NCBI RefSeq assembly: GCF_002575655.3
Contig: NC_053040.3
Span: forward strand, 457,360,780-457,424,779
Length of the DNA: 64,000 bases
Source: Aegilops tauschii subsp. strangulata
Taxonomy: Eukaryota > Streptophyta > Magnoliopsida > Poales > Poaceae
Direction: 5' to 3'
The number at the start of each line of letters is the position of its first letter. Position 1 is the first letter of the stretch. Below the pieces are notes generated by a model, which saw nothing but the letters and a program-made list of their open reading frames with translations, made no database searches and was not told where the DNA came from. The translations under genes were made by a program, and so were the position numbers. Shown here one piece after another: positions 21,270-32,606 of the stretch.

Positions 21270-21937
21270 TGCCGTCTCCTGGCTCCTACGCATTGGTACT
21301 GGACGTCACCCTCGCGACGGAGAGGCAAGCTGCCCGATTCTCCCGCGTGCTGATTGATGGCGGAAGCAGTATCAACATACTGTACCGCGACACCATGGAG
21401 AAGTTGAACCTCAAGGCAAAGCAGCTCATGCCAAGCCGGACTGTCTTCCATGGCATCGTACCCGGCCTGTCCTGTTCCCCACTTGGCAAGATCAAGATGG
21501 ATGTTCTCTTCGGAGACAAGGATCACTTTCGCCGAGAAGCGATCTGGTTTGAGGTAGTGGACCTAGAGAACCCTTACCACGCCCTGCTTGGCCGACCTGC
21601 CCTGGCCAAGTTCATGGCTGTGCCCCACTACGCCTACCTCAAGATGAAGATGCCGAGCTCGAAGGGGATCATCACTGTAGCCGGCGACTACAAGAAGTCC
21701 ATCAAGTGCGCTGCAGCCAGCAGCCGACCGGCCGAGTCCCTCGTGGTTGCAGAAGAGAAGAAGATGCTGGAGCGAGTTGTGGCCATGGCCGGCAAGCAGC
21801 CGGCCCTGTCCCCCAACCCCAAGGAATATGATGCGCAGGGCTCCTTCCAGCCAGCTAAGGAGACGAAGAAGATACCTCTGGACCCGGAGAACCCGGAGAG
21901 GTTTGCTGTCATTGGTGCAAACCTAGACAGTAAATAG
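21269..21937 (+). CDS. Aspartic protease domain of the outer Tat polyprotein, ending in the shared TAG
   Basis: Same domain as 10742-11410, with about 95% of residues alike by eye. The active-site Asp of IDGGSSINILY is at 21356-21358. It ends at TAG 21935-21937 with identical flanking codons AAA and GAA, and the frame continues open into RT. Confidence 0.85.
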   Translation: MPSPGSYALVLDVTLATERQAARFSRVLIDGGSSINILYRDTMEKLNLKAKQLMPSRTVFHGIVPGLSCSPLGKIKMDVLFGDKDHFRREAIWFEVVDLENPYHALLGRPALAKFMAVPHYAYLKMKMPSSKGIITVAGDYKKSIKCAAASSRPAESLVVAEEKKMLERVVAMAGKQPALSPNPKEYDAQGSFQPAKETKKIPLDPENPERFAVIGANLDSK

Positions 21938-23026
21938 GAAGGCGAGCTCACCGACTTCCTCCATGAGAATCGAGACATCTTTGCATGGTCCCAAAAGGAC
22001 ATGCCGGGTGTTCCGAAGGATTTCGCCGAGCACAAGTTACACGTCCGAGCGGACGCGAAGCCAGTCAAGCAGCCTCTCCGCCGACTGTCGGAGGAGAAGA
22101 GAAGAATCGTAGGAGAAGAGATAGCCCGGCTCTTGGCCGCCGGCTTCATTATGGAAGTGTTTTTCCCAGAGTGGCTTGCCAACCCGGTCTTGGTGTTGAA
22201 GAAGAACAACAAATGGCGTATGTGTATAGACTACACTAGCCTCAACAAAGCCTGCCCCAAAGATCTGTTTGCCCTACCACGCATTGATCAAGTGATAGAC
22301 TCCACAGCCGGATGCGAGCTGTTGAGTTTCTTGGATGCCTACTCAGGATACCACCAGATCAAGTTGGCCCCAGCTGACCGCCTGAAGACCGCCTTCATCA
22401 CACCCTTCGGAGCTTTCTGTTACCTGACTATGACATTCGGCCTGAGGAATGCCGGTGCCACTTTTCAGCGTTGCATGCAGAAATGCCTCCTCAAGCAACT
22501 CGGCAGAAATGCCCACATCTACGTAGACGATATTGTGGTGAAGACGGAGAAGTGCGGTACCCTGCTGGAAGACCTCAAAGAAACATTTGCCAACTTGCGC
22601 CGATTCCAGATCAAGCTCAACCCCGAGAAATGTGTGTTCGGAGTGCCAGTCGGCCAGCTTCTAGGCTTTCTGGTCTCTGAACGCGGCATTGAGTGCAACC
22701 CTGTGAAGATCAAGGCCATTGAGAGAATGGAGATTCCCACCAAGTTGCGAGACGTTCAGAAGTTCACCGGGTGCCTAGCCTCCCTAAACCGCTTCATCAG
22801 CCGGCTAGGAGAGAAGGCTCTCCCCCTGTACCGACTCATGAAGAAATCCACTCACTTCGAGTGGAACGACCAAGCAGACCAAGCCTTCCATGAGTTGAAG
22901 AAGATGCTGACCACTCCACATGTCCTGGCGGCGCCGACTGAGAAGGAGCCCATGCTCCTCTACATTGCCGCGACTAGCCGAGTGGTCAGTACAGTCATCG
23001 CGGTCCAGCGCCCAGAAGAAGGCTGA
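21938..23026 (+). pseudogene. pol: Reverse transcriptase of the outer Tat element, truncated by TGA
   Basis: Complete RT with LDAYSGYHQI and YVDD at 22520-22531, running into the first RNase H. TGA at 23024-23026 replaces the CGA Arg codon of the inner copy. The same frame continues downstream. Confidence 0.9.
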
Positions 23027-23899
23027 GCCCAGTTAGTCCAGAGGCCAGTATATTATTTAAGCGAAGTACTGTCCACCTCAAAGCAAAACTACCCGCACTA
23101 CCAGAAGATGTGCTATGGAGTGTACTTCGCCGCCAAGAAGCTGAAGCCCTACTTTCAAGAGCATCCCATCACGGTCGTATGCACCGCCTCGCTTGCCGAG
23201 ATCATAGGCAGCCGGGATGCATCCGGCCGGGTGGCTAAGTGGGCCATTGCGCTGGCTCCTTACACAATCTTCTACCAGCCCCGCACCGCCATCAAGTCCC
23301 AAGCATTGGCCGACTTCCTTGTCGACTGGGCCGAGACCCAGTACCTACCGCCGGCTCCCGACTCCACCCATTGGCGGATGCACTTCGACGGGTCCAAGAT
23401 GCGCATCGGCTTGGGAGCCGGCATCGTCCTCACCTCTCCCAAAGGCGACAAGCTCAGGTACACGCTGCAAATCCATTTTGCCGCCTCCAACAACGTGGCT
23501 GAGTACGAGGCGCTCATACACGGGCTCCGGCTAGCCAAAGAGCTCGGCATACGCCGGATCCTGTGTTATGGCGACTCGGACTTGGTGGTCCAGCAGTCAT
23601 CTGGCGACTGGGACGCCAAGGATGCAAACATGGCGAGCTATCGATTCCTCGCCCAGCAGATCAGTGGATACTTTGAAGGGTGCGAGTTCCTTCACGTGCC
23701 ACGGGCCGACAACGACCAAGCAGATGCCCTGGCACAGATCGACTCCACCCAACAGGCTATACCAACCGGTATCTCTCTCCAGCGCCTCCTCAAACCGTCT
23801 ATCAAGCCGTCTCCAGAATCAGACTCTATCTTCGTACCGCCCGCCCCTGATGCAGCCGGATCCGACTGGAGGAACCCAGCAGGCGGCTCGGGGACCTCA
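23027..23899 (+). pseudogene. pol: RNase H and archaeal-type RNase H of the outer Tat element
   Basis: The archaeal-type domain is complete here, with Asp in FDGSK, Glu in VAEYEAL, Asp in YGDSDL and Asp in QADAL. A loss of 2 bp near 23899, in the Gly-Pro-Thr repeat linker, shifts the frame. The old frame then runs to a stop at 24121. Confidence 0.88.
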
Positions 23900-25355
23900 A
23901 CGCGGCCCGGGGAGTGCCGTAGTCGCACCCGGCTCGGGGACTTCAGAGCCCGGTCCGGGGACTTCAGCAGTCGGCTCGGGGACTGCAGCGACACAAGAAG
24001 CGGTGGCCGACTCCAACTCTCCACCACCCAACCCACCCACCCGGGTCACAGTGGCCGTACTGACAGTAGAAGAAGTCACAGCTCCATCATGGGCCCAGCC
24101 CATCCTCAACTTCCTAGTTAACAGAGAGCTGCCGACTGATGAGATCTCGGCAAGACTAGTGCAACGCCGAGCCGGAGCATACGCAATAATAAACAGAGAA
24201 CTTGTCAAGCGTAGCGTCACTGGAGTCCTCCAGCGCTGCGTCGAGCCAGAGAAGGGCATAGCAATCCTCAAGGATATCCACCAAGGCGAATGCGGCCACC
24301 ACGCAGCCTCAAGATCACTTGTCGCCAAAGCTTTCCGCCATGGTTTCTTCTGGCCGACTGCTTTGAAAGATGCCAAGGAGTTAGTCAAATGCTGCAAAGG
24401 ATGCCAAGTCTTCAGTTCCAAGCAACACCTGCCGGCTTCTGCACTCAAAACCATCCCCCTCACCTGGCCCTTTGCCGTTTGGGGGCTGGACATGGTGGGC
24501 CCATTCAAGACAGCCCGCGGCGGCATGACACATCTGCTTGTCACCGTGGACAAATTTACCAAGTGGATTGAAGCGAAGCCGATCAAGAAGCTGAACGGGC
24601 CGACTGCCATGACATTCATCGCAGACATCACTACTCGGTATGGTGTGCCACACAGCATCATCACCGACAATGGCACAAATTTTGCCAAGGGAGCACTGGC
24701 ACGTTTCTGCGCGAAACAGGGCATCCGACTGGACTTAGCGTCCGTTGCCCACCCGCAGTCAAACGGCCAGGTCGAGCGAGCAAACGGCCTCATCCTCTCC
24801 GGCATCAAGCCCCGACTGGTCGTACCACTGGAGCGTTCAGCCGGCTGCTGGCTCGATGAGCTGCCGGCTGTCCTCTGGAGTCTGCGTACTACCCCAAACA
24901 AGTCAACCGGCTTCACTCCGTTCTTCCTTGTATATGGTGCCGAGGCCATCATCTCAACTGACATCGAGTTCGACTCGCCTCGGGTCACCATGTACACGAA
25001 GGCGAAGGCCAAGGAAGCACGAGAAGACGGCGTCGACCTGCTAGAAGAAGGCCGGCTATTAGCACTCAGCCGGTCCACCATCTACCAGCAGGGTTTGCGC
25101 CGTTACCACAACCGGAAGGTCAAGCCAAGATCCTTCCAAGAGGGCAACCTTGTGCTCCGGCTGATCCAGCGAACAGCCGGCTAGCACAAGCTCTCGGCCC
25201 CTTGGGAAGGCCCTTTCGTCGTCAGCAAGGCACTAGGCAACGACTCCTACTACCTGGTCGACGCACAGAAGCCAAGAGCACGCAAGAGGGATGATTCTGG
25301 CAAGGAGTCGGAACGACCATTGAACACCAACCTCCTGAGAAGATTTTACAGTTAA
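23900..25355 (+). pseudogene. int: Integrase of the outer Tat element, one internal stop
   Basis: The frame is open from the linker through the HHCC region (about 24280-24410) and the DDE core (GLDMVGP, TDNGTNF, GQVERANG). TAG at 25182-25184 replaces the CAG of the inner copy. The frame then continues to TAA at 25353-25355 with the LRRFYS terminus. Confidence 0.9.
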
Positions 25356-26079
25356 AAGCAGTATGTATCATGCTACCTTTTTGTATTAAGTACGAGACAA
25401 TGGGCCCCCCGAGGCGCACTCGGGGACTGCCCTCCTTTATCTATGAATGACGAGTGTCATACTCATGAATATATTATTACATTTGATTTTCTATCCGGCA
25501 CCGGGTTCGACTAGTCGGCCCGGGGACTGGCCGCCTTAAGTTATATTAAAAGTTCTACCTGAAGTCAGACAAGTAGTGTGCCAGCACCCGAGCCCTCTCT
25601 TGTTGAAAGTCGCAGCTCGAAGAACCGTCTGTCCGACTGGCAAGAGCCAAAGGCAGAAAGGATGCCCACACGAAAAACGGCTAAGGACTAACGAACTTAT
25701 ATAACGCAAGCCGGCCTCCAGCCACGCCTACCGGCTGACCAAACAGCCGGCTAGCCGGCTTCCCAGTCACTTCGCTACAATCCAACAACGCTTGAGTACT
25801 TGCCCTCCCAACCAGCCAAGCACTTCTCCAGCCACAGACTGCATAGCAGCTGTCCGGCTGAGAAGGCGGCAACCAAGGGAGGGTGGCAAAGGAAACAACC
25901 GAAGGATGGAAAGCAAAGAACAAGGGAAAGCCAAGCGCATGTATAATTATATTTACACATAAGGCCTTCAACAGGCCGGCAGTCAATATAGTTCGAATAC
26001 ACCCCTAGTGGGTGCAATTGTGCAAACTTAACAAAATACTGTTCCAAGAGTAGTAAAACAGGAAAGTAGAGGCAGCAGA
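25356..26079. other. Spacer after the outer integrase
   Basis: Noncoding and collinear with 14799-15589, with the same CGGGGACT-type motifs (about 25423 and 25520). Confidence 0.7.
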
Positions 26080-29000
26080 TTAGACTAAGGGCGCAGCAGG
26101 GGAGCCGGGCTGGTCGGTGGAGACGGCGGTGCCGGCTGGAGGAGTGGCCGGCTGGCGAGTCTTGGCTTGATCATCGCCGGCTGCAGGCGGTGCGCCCGCG
26201 CGTGCCTTGTTGCTGGAGGCACGGTCGAGCTGAGGCTGACCGGCCGCTCCACCATCTGGCACGGCGTCTTCACCCTCCTTCTCCTCCTCCTCGCCCTCGT
26301 CGCTGGAGTCGATCTCCTCCGCCGAGTCCTCGCCCATCTGCCGGGTTCAGCCCGAACCACTCCTCTGGCTGGGCAACGCCATTGTCGTCTACCTCAGGAG
26401 CAAAGGCGCTGGTGTCGGTGTAGTCGGCGATAGCCGAGGCTCGCTGGATGATAGCCGGCCGCACCGGCTCCAGCTCCGTGTCGGCCTCCTGCCGCCAGGT
26501 GGCCAGCTGGTCCAAACACAGCTCAGGATACCAGGCCTTGACGAACTCCAGCGCCCGCCTGGCGCCGGACCGAGCCGCAGAAGCCTTCCAGGCCTCGAAG
26601 CGGCCAGCCGCCACCTCCAGCCAGTCGGCATTCCGACTGGGGGTGCGGGGAATCACCTCACCAGGCCAGAGAGCGGCCAGCACCTGCGCCCCAACACGCT
26701 GAAGCCAGCGGAGCATGCGGTGAGCCGGCTGGAGGCGGGCTTGAATCGCCAACAGCTGTTCCTCCAGCGACCGGCGAGCGTTCGGCGCGATCTCGGCGCC
26801 AGCCTGCCTTTGTGCCTCGCGGTGGGCCTCGACGACCTGGTTAGCGGCAGTAGAGTAGCCAGGGAAGTACTCTGCGCAAGAAAAAAAGAGAAAGAAGAGA
26901 AAAATACCAAGTCAGAAAAAGAACCAAACGGCAAGCGGCAAGCAAGGGACGAAGAAGAAGGCGGCCTACCGTCAACTAAGTCTTCGATCCGGCTGTAGCC
27001 GTTGATCAACGACTGCCTCGTCTCGCCCAGCTTGCAACCTCTGTCTCATATTCGGCTTGGAGGGCGGCCTCGCTGTCCTGCACCGCCTTCAGGGCCGCCT
27101 TATGGCTCTCCTCCTGGTCGGCCAGCCTCTTGGCTAGGCAGTCACGCTCCTGGGCCAAGGCGTCAAACTCGGCCTCCTTAGCGCGAAGGGCGGCCTGAGT
27201 CCCACCTAGCTGCTCCCTCAGTTTGGCGTTGGCCGCTGTAGACATGGCAGAGAAGAAAGAAGCAATAAGGAAGAAGTCGTCAAGAAAGATCCGACCCGAC
27301 TGCTCAGCAGTCGGCCCGAATCTCGGGGACTACACCCAGTGGGTGCGCTGACGAGCCCCCACATGAAAAAAAGATGAAGCACTTACCCCGGCTCTCAGAT
27401 AGATCAGCATTCTTCTGGGTCAGCTCCTGAGCCTGGGAGTTGAAGGCAGCCGCGCGGAGGTTGTGGTAGTCCTGCAAGTCAGGCAGAGAAGCGAATGAGA
27501 ACACGATAGCAAACAAAGCCCGCTAAGAAGTTCCAAGCCGCCTGCTCAGCAGCCGACTCGGAACTCGGGGACTACACCCAGTGGGTGCGCTGACGCGCCC
27601 CCACGGAAGAAACCAAGGTCAAAAAGCAAAAACGGGAAGACTTACCCGAATGGCCGCTCGCGTCGCGAGGAACTCGTCATTGTATTTCCTCAGCACCGCG
27701 GCCTGGGACTGAAGCCGGTTCCGGACTTCCTGCGCCGCCACATTCACCACGGCCGTCCCTCCACCCGGCGTCCACCCGGAGCTGGCGCTGGCCGCTTCCA
27801 CGTCCCGGGCCGACGAGCCGGAGCCCGCGGCCTTCTGCGGGTCCGAAGTGGCCTTCCCCGCGCGATGGCGACTGGACCACCAGGTCCATCCTCGCAGCCG
27901 GCTCGCCCCCAGCCGGTTGTGCCGGTGGCACGTTAGGCCGTCTGCCTTGGGCTGCCCCAGTCGGCGAGGCCGGTGCCGCCTCCCTCTCCGGGACGACGAC
28001 GTCGCCCTCCCTCTCCAACCCCGGCAGGTCGCCGCCGGCTTCCTCCGACGGGGGCTCCGGGACCTCGGGCGCCGCGACACGCAGAGGGGTAACAAGCAAG
28101 GCCCCCTCCGCTGTCGCCACGGCCGCAGCCTCCGCTTGGGCCTTGGCCGCCGCGTCGGCACGCGCCTTCGCCGACTCCTCCTCCTCCTGTGCCGCCTTGG
28201 CGGCAGCCGCCCTCGGCTCCTCCGCCTCCCGCTCCTCCCGCGGCTCCCGCGCATTTTGCTCCGTCGCCGCCTGAAGCTCGGCGCGGGGGTCCACACGGCG
28301 GGTGCTCCCGGATCCTCCCGGCGATCCAACCACGGAGGCGGCAGCCACCCGCTCAAGAGAAAGCGGAGCCCTGATTTTTTGAGAAAGGACAAGGATTCAG
28401 AAATCAACAAGAAAAGAAGAAAGAGTATGCCAAAGAATATACACTTACGCTGACACCGTCTACGGCTGCTTCACCACCTTGCGGAAGCGGGCCGCCTTCG
28501 CGGCCGCCTCATCCCGCCTGGTCGCCGCCGCCCCGCCCTTGGGCTTCTTCGGCCAACTGCCGAACAAGCCCGACGCGGCCCGGCGCTTCTGCCCGCCGCC
28601 CCGAGCAGGCGGCGCGGCGGAGGAACCCGCGCCATGGCCGGACGCCGGCTGGCGGCGTGGGACGATTTCCGCCTCGTCGTCATCCGGCTAGTCGTCGAAG
28701 CTGACTCCAAGCCCAGAGCCGCCAGCTTCGCCGCCGGCTTCGCCGCCACCCGCCTCGGTGTTTTTGTCCATGGCGGCAGCCCCCAAGTCGTGGTCCTCCA
28801 GGTCATGCTCCGCCCGGTCGGGGAGAAATCGGCGATCCGCCTCCAACCTGGACGCAGGTCGAAGGAGAGGGCTCTGCCAAGACATGCCGACTGGTCAGAG
28901 TCGGCCAAGAAAAACTCGGCGACAAAACTAAGAGAAGAAAGGGTAAAAGAGAGCATACCGTAGGCGGAGGATGTGCACGGGAGTATGGCTCCTTGCCAAA

Positions 29001-29846
29001 CCGACACTCTGCGGAGAGCTTGCGGTTCGCAAGATAATTCACCATATGAGCCACCTCGTCGTGCGGCATATCCTTGGTGCACATCCGACTCAGATCAAGT
29101 TGGCCGCTCATCTGACAGATCAGGTGAGGGCGGCTTTGAGGCGGAAGCACCCGGCGCGCGACGAAGGCGGCCAGCAAGTCGGACCCAGTAAGGCCCTCCG
29201 ACTGGATCATCACCCGGAGTCGGGCGACGGCCGCGGCTCCAGCCTGCGACAGCGTCACCGCCCGATAGGACCACTGGGGCCGCCTCCCAGCCGGCGGGCC
29301 GGCTACGTAAGCCGGCAGGTTGACGTAGTCGCGTTGCGGGGCGACGTTCCTCACGTAGAAATACGACTTCTGCCAGAGCTTCACCGACTGGATCAGCGTG
29401 ATGACGGAGAAGGGGTTGTCGGCCGCCGGCCTCCGCATCGCGATGAAGGCGCCGCTCTGAGCCGGCACGCCCTGCATGCGGGTGTCGAGCTTAGATTGGA
29501 AGAACTCCCCCCAGAGCTCGAGGGTGGGGAGAACGCCAAGAAAGCCTTCGCACAGGGTGACGAAGGCGGACAGCAGCACCACCGTGTTCGGAGTGAGGTG
29601 GTGCGGCTGGAGTTGATAGAAGTCAAGGAAGGAGCGGAAGAAAGCGCTCGCCGGTAGGCCGAGGCCGCGCAGGAAGTGCGAGCGGAAGACTACCTGCTCG
29701 CCTTCCTCCGGCGCCGGCGTGATCTCCTTCTCCGGCGCGAGACGGACCCGCACTTGGTCCTTGCCGGGCAACCGCCGTGTCTTGCGGAGGAAGTCAATGT
29801 GGTCCATATGGACGAGGGAGCCGTCCCAGTCCCCGCCGTACTGCAT
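26080..29846 (-). pseudogene. Six-exon antisense gene of the outer Tat element (Transposase_28-like first exon)
   Basis: Exons by eye: 29846-28959, 28873-28449, 28370-27646, 27471-27387, 27235-26970 and 26871-26080. Exon 1 is open throughout and reads through the place where the inner copy has TGA TAG. It encodes the PF04195-like domain, including FRSHFLRGLGLPASAFFRSF. Exon 5 is 1 bp shorter than its inner counterpart, which shifts the frame near 27006-27040, and an extra base near 26330 shifts exon 6. Exons 2 and 4 match the inner lengths exactly. Intron 5 keeps a GT donor. Confidence 0.8.
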
Positions 29847-30037
29847 GGTGGCGAGAAGCTAACGAGGAAGAGTGCGGCGGCGGAGAAAGCACGGCCCTGC
29901 GACGGCAAAGCTGCGGGACGGAGTGAAGATTGGTGGGACGGCGCGGCGGCGAGGCGCTGCTGCGAGGGAAAGCAGGAGGAAGAAGATGGTGGAGAAGAGA
30001 AGAGCATGCGAGCCTTTGCCGCTTCCCCTCCTCCCCC

Positions 30038-30045
30038 TAATTATA
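30038..30045 (-). promoter_or_regulatory. TATA box of the outer antisense gene
   Basis: The minus strand reads TATAATTA, about 190 bp before the ATG at 29846. Its position matches 19494-19501. Confidence 0.5.
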
Positions 30046-30481
30046 GCCTCATGTGGCGAAGCCGAGGAGGCGAGGCGTGGGGAGGAACATGGGATTAACT
30101 GCGCCCACTCCCCCACATCCCGCGATTATTGCGCCCTAACGGTGAGCGGAAACCGCCGCCGGAAGACGTGCGAACAGCTCTGGGCCACAGAGGATCCGCG
30201 CCTGGGCCTAGGCGTAGGAGTGGTGGGCCCCCGGCCTGCGGCGACGTCCTGTCGCGCGCGTGGGTTGGCAGGCTTTTTTCAGCCGGAGGATGCCACGTGG
30301 TTCGCAGGTGGTGAGCGGCCGGCTCGCGGCCCGGCGCACGCGCCAACAGACTCCCGCCTTCCTACTTTAAAATTTTCGCCAAGACGGCACGCCCAACCGA
30401 ACCCGGCTCCTAGCTGCTGGCTCGTCAAGATAAGAAGCTGACCGAGCTTCTCGACCTCCTCTCAGCCTCGAAGCCCAACCA

Positions 30482-30495
30482 GCTTCGGGGACTAC
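30482..30495 (+). other. Polypurine tract region, outer element
   Basis: GCTTCGGGGACTAC abuts the 3' LTR, as in the inner element. Confidence 0.65.
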
Positions 30496-31649
30496 TGTCG
30501 GAGTAAATGGCCACGGGTAGCCAAACCGACTCCCCCTGGCTCTTCGAAAATCTATCAGGCCATTCGAGCCTTCAGGCATACGGAGCACATGGCCGCCTTC
30601 CCCCGGCCGGCTATCCCCAGGGCCGACTACCAGAAGGCGGCCCGGCCTCAGAAACCTTCCCCAAGAAAGCTACGAGATGGCCGACTCCCAGAAGCCGGCC
30701 ATGAAGAGAGCCGACTCCCAGAAACCGGCCAAGACTACACCCACCAAGACTGCATCCACATAACGGTGATAAGACGGGGCGTGGCCGCAATACACCCCAC
30801 TACCCCCGAATCCCGAAGCAGGCATGGCCACAGGGCACCGTACGGGTCAGCCATCTCCCGCCCGGCGCGGCACTGTAGCCATGTTGACCTCGATGTCACC
30901 CACGACAGGCGCCAGTATGGCCCGCGGGCGACGGGCCCCTTTAGCCAGAGAGACACTCGAAGGCGGCCCGGCCTCCCCTAGTCGGCCAGGGGCGTAGCCG
31001 GCTCCCAATAGCCGGCTACATCCCTCCCTCCAAACATGTGCCTCATTAAGGAGACAAGACGAGGTGAGGCTACAGTGAGAGCCCGCAAGGCGGCGGCACT
31101 GTAGCCACGCTTACCTCGACAAAGCCCTCGTCATCAGAGGCGAGGCAACAGTAACCAGCCGCTGACAAGGCCCCCAAGCGGTGGGACCGGCCTGTCGGCC
31201 AAGAGGCCGGCAGTCGGCGGGCCCCAATGGCCGGCGGAGAGGCCGGCGAGCATAGACACTGACGGCTGGGACCCGCGCCCAGCCGGATTACCATTGTACC
31301 CCTGGGGTGTAGGCCTATATAATCCCCCGAGACACCCATGCAAAGGGTTGATCTCATAGAGTTTCACACACCACATAGAGAGAGAGAAGGAGAGCTAGCC
31401 TTGCCTTTCTTCTCCATCTAGCTAAACAGCTCAAGGAGCACTTGTAGCTACTTGTATTGATCTAGTGATCATGCGGAGACCCCGCAGAGCAGGACTAGGG
31501 GTGTTATCTCCACGGAGAGCCCCGAACCTGGGTAAGATCCGCCGGCGTGCATGTCTTCGCCTTATCCCGTTTCCAGGCACCGGCGATGTCTTACTGGCTC
31601 CCACAATGATAAGCCACCCGTTGGCATATGTCGCACCTACCACCCGACA
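30496..31649 (+). repeat. 3' LTR of the outer Tat element
   Basis: 1154 bp, TGTCGGAG to CCCGACA, followed by GGGGC (31650-31654). TATA box at 31316-31323. Confidence 0.93.
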
Positions 31650-31654
31650 GGGGC

Positions 31655-31739
31655 GGTGGCTCGCGACGCGGGAGAAGATGGCGCACTGGGTGGTCCTCCA
31701 CCACGCTTGATTCTCCGTCGCTTTGCGCCGGCGGAGTAA
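31655..31739 (+). pseudogene. Small membrane-protein ORF, 3' part
   Basis: It continues, in frame across the single target copy, the ORF broken at 3842. It gives about 27 further residues to TAA at 31737-31739. See 3661-3842. Confidence 0.35.
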
Positions 31740-32606
31740 TATCGTGCTGCGGTGGAGCGGTGGTGGCGATCTACCTGCGCCACGCAAGGCAATGACGGTG
31801 GTGGTGGGGTCCATATGTGGGTGAGGTGGTTGTGCCAGCTCAAGAATCACATGGAGTACGGAAAAATTTCGCGGATAGCTCCACGAAATGTAGGTGTCAA
31901 GGTAGAATCGAGGGTGAAATCTGTATCGGGGTAGATGTACTGGATCGAGTGAAATAAAGTTGGCAGCGTTTCTCCAGAAATGAAATCAGGGAAAAAGAAT
32001 TAGAGACGTGGAATTTCCAGACGAAAATGCCTCCGCGAGGCTCTGGATTTGAAAATTCGGCACACGGTGTATGCACAGATAGATAGGGATATGTGACTTT
32101 GCATTCCTCCGAGTACTGCCCGAATGTACTCGTGGGTGAACCGGGTATGCGTGCAGTATGCAGAATAATCTGAACTAGCAAACAGACAGATGCAATAGAC
32201 ATGCAACGGAAAAACACACCAGAGAAATCATACTAAAGTGTTTTAATGCTAGTGGGTATATGTAATCCTAGCATACATATACCTACACCAGCGCGCATTT
32301 TATTAAAGACTCGGGACGAGTCAATGTTATTTAGTGTATGTGATCTACTAATTAAAATCTTGTTAGCAACACAGTGTCAACCCTGTCAAACATCACTGCT
32401 TGACAGAGAGACAAACAAAAACAGGCACGAAAACAAAGAGCACGAAGGCATACATAGAACACAGCATACGGATTACAACAGTACAAGCATACAACAAAGC
32501 ACGAACGCGCTACGTGCTAAACGAAACAACTCATTCCGGGATACATAGTTATATCCTCATATCGAGGAAGAACCGACAGACTGATCATCTTACTGCGTGA
32601 CTGAGG
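31740..32606. other. LARD internal domain, right noncoding part
   Basis: No convincing ORF or structural RNA. AT-rich toward 32300. Confidence 0.6.

Larger units (their letters stand above)
3843..31649 (+). mobile_element. Outer Ty3/Gypsy retrotransposon, Tat lineage, itself interrupted
   Basis: The element comprises LTRs at 3843-5011 and 30496-31649 and the 5-bp duplication GGGGC. Domain order is gag, protease, RT, RNase H, archaeal-type RNase H, integrase (no chromodomain), then an opposite-strand gene before the 3' LTR. The second RNase H and the antisense ORF are typical of the Tat lineage (Grande, RIRE2 and relatives). Removing the inner element leaves about 13.9 kb. All main frames are broken: gag frameshift near 6283, stops at 7070, 21935, 23024 and 25182, and a frameshift near 23900. 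Confidence 0.9.

Noticed and set aside
21267..21271. TGATG overlap of gag stop and protease ATG in the outer element as a termination-reinitiation signal.
   Set aside because: The gag stop arises only because one base is missing near 21228. In the undisturbed frame this is an ordinary Val-Met pair.
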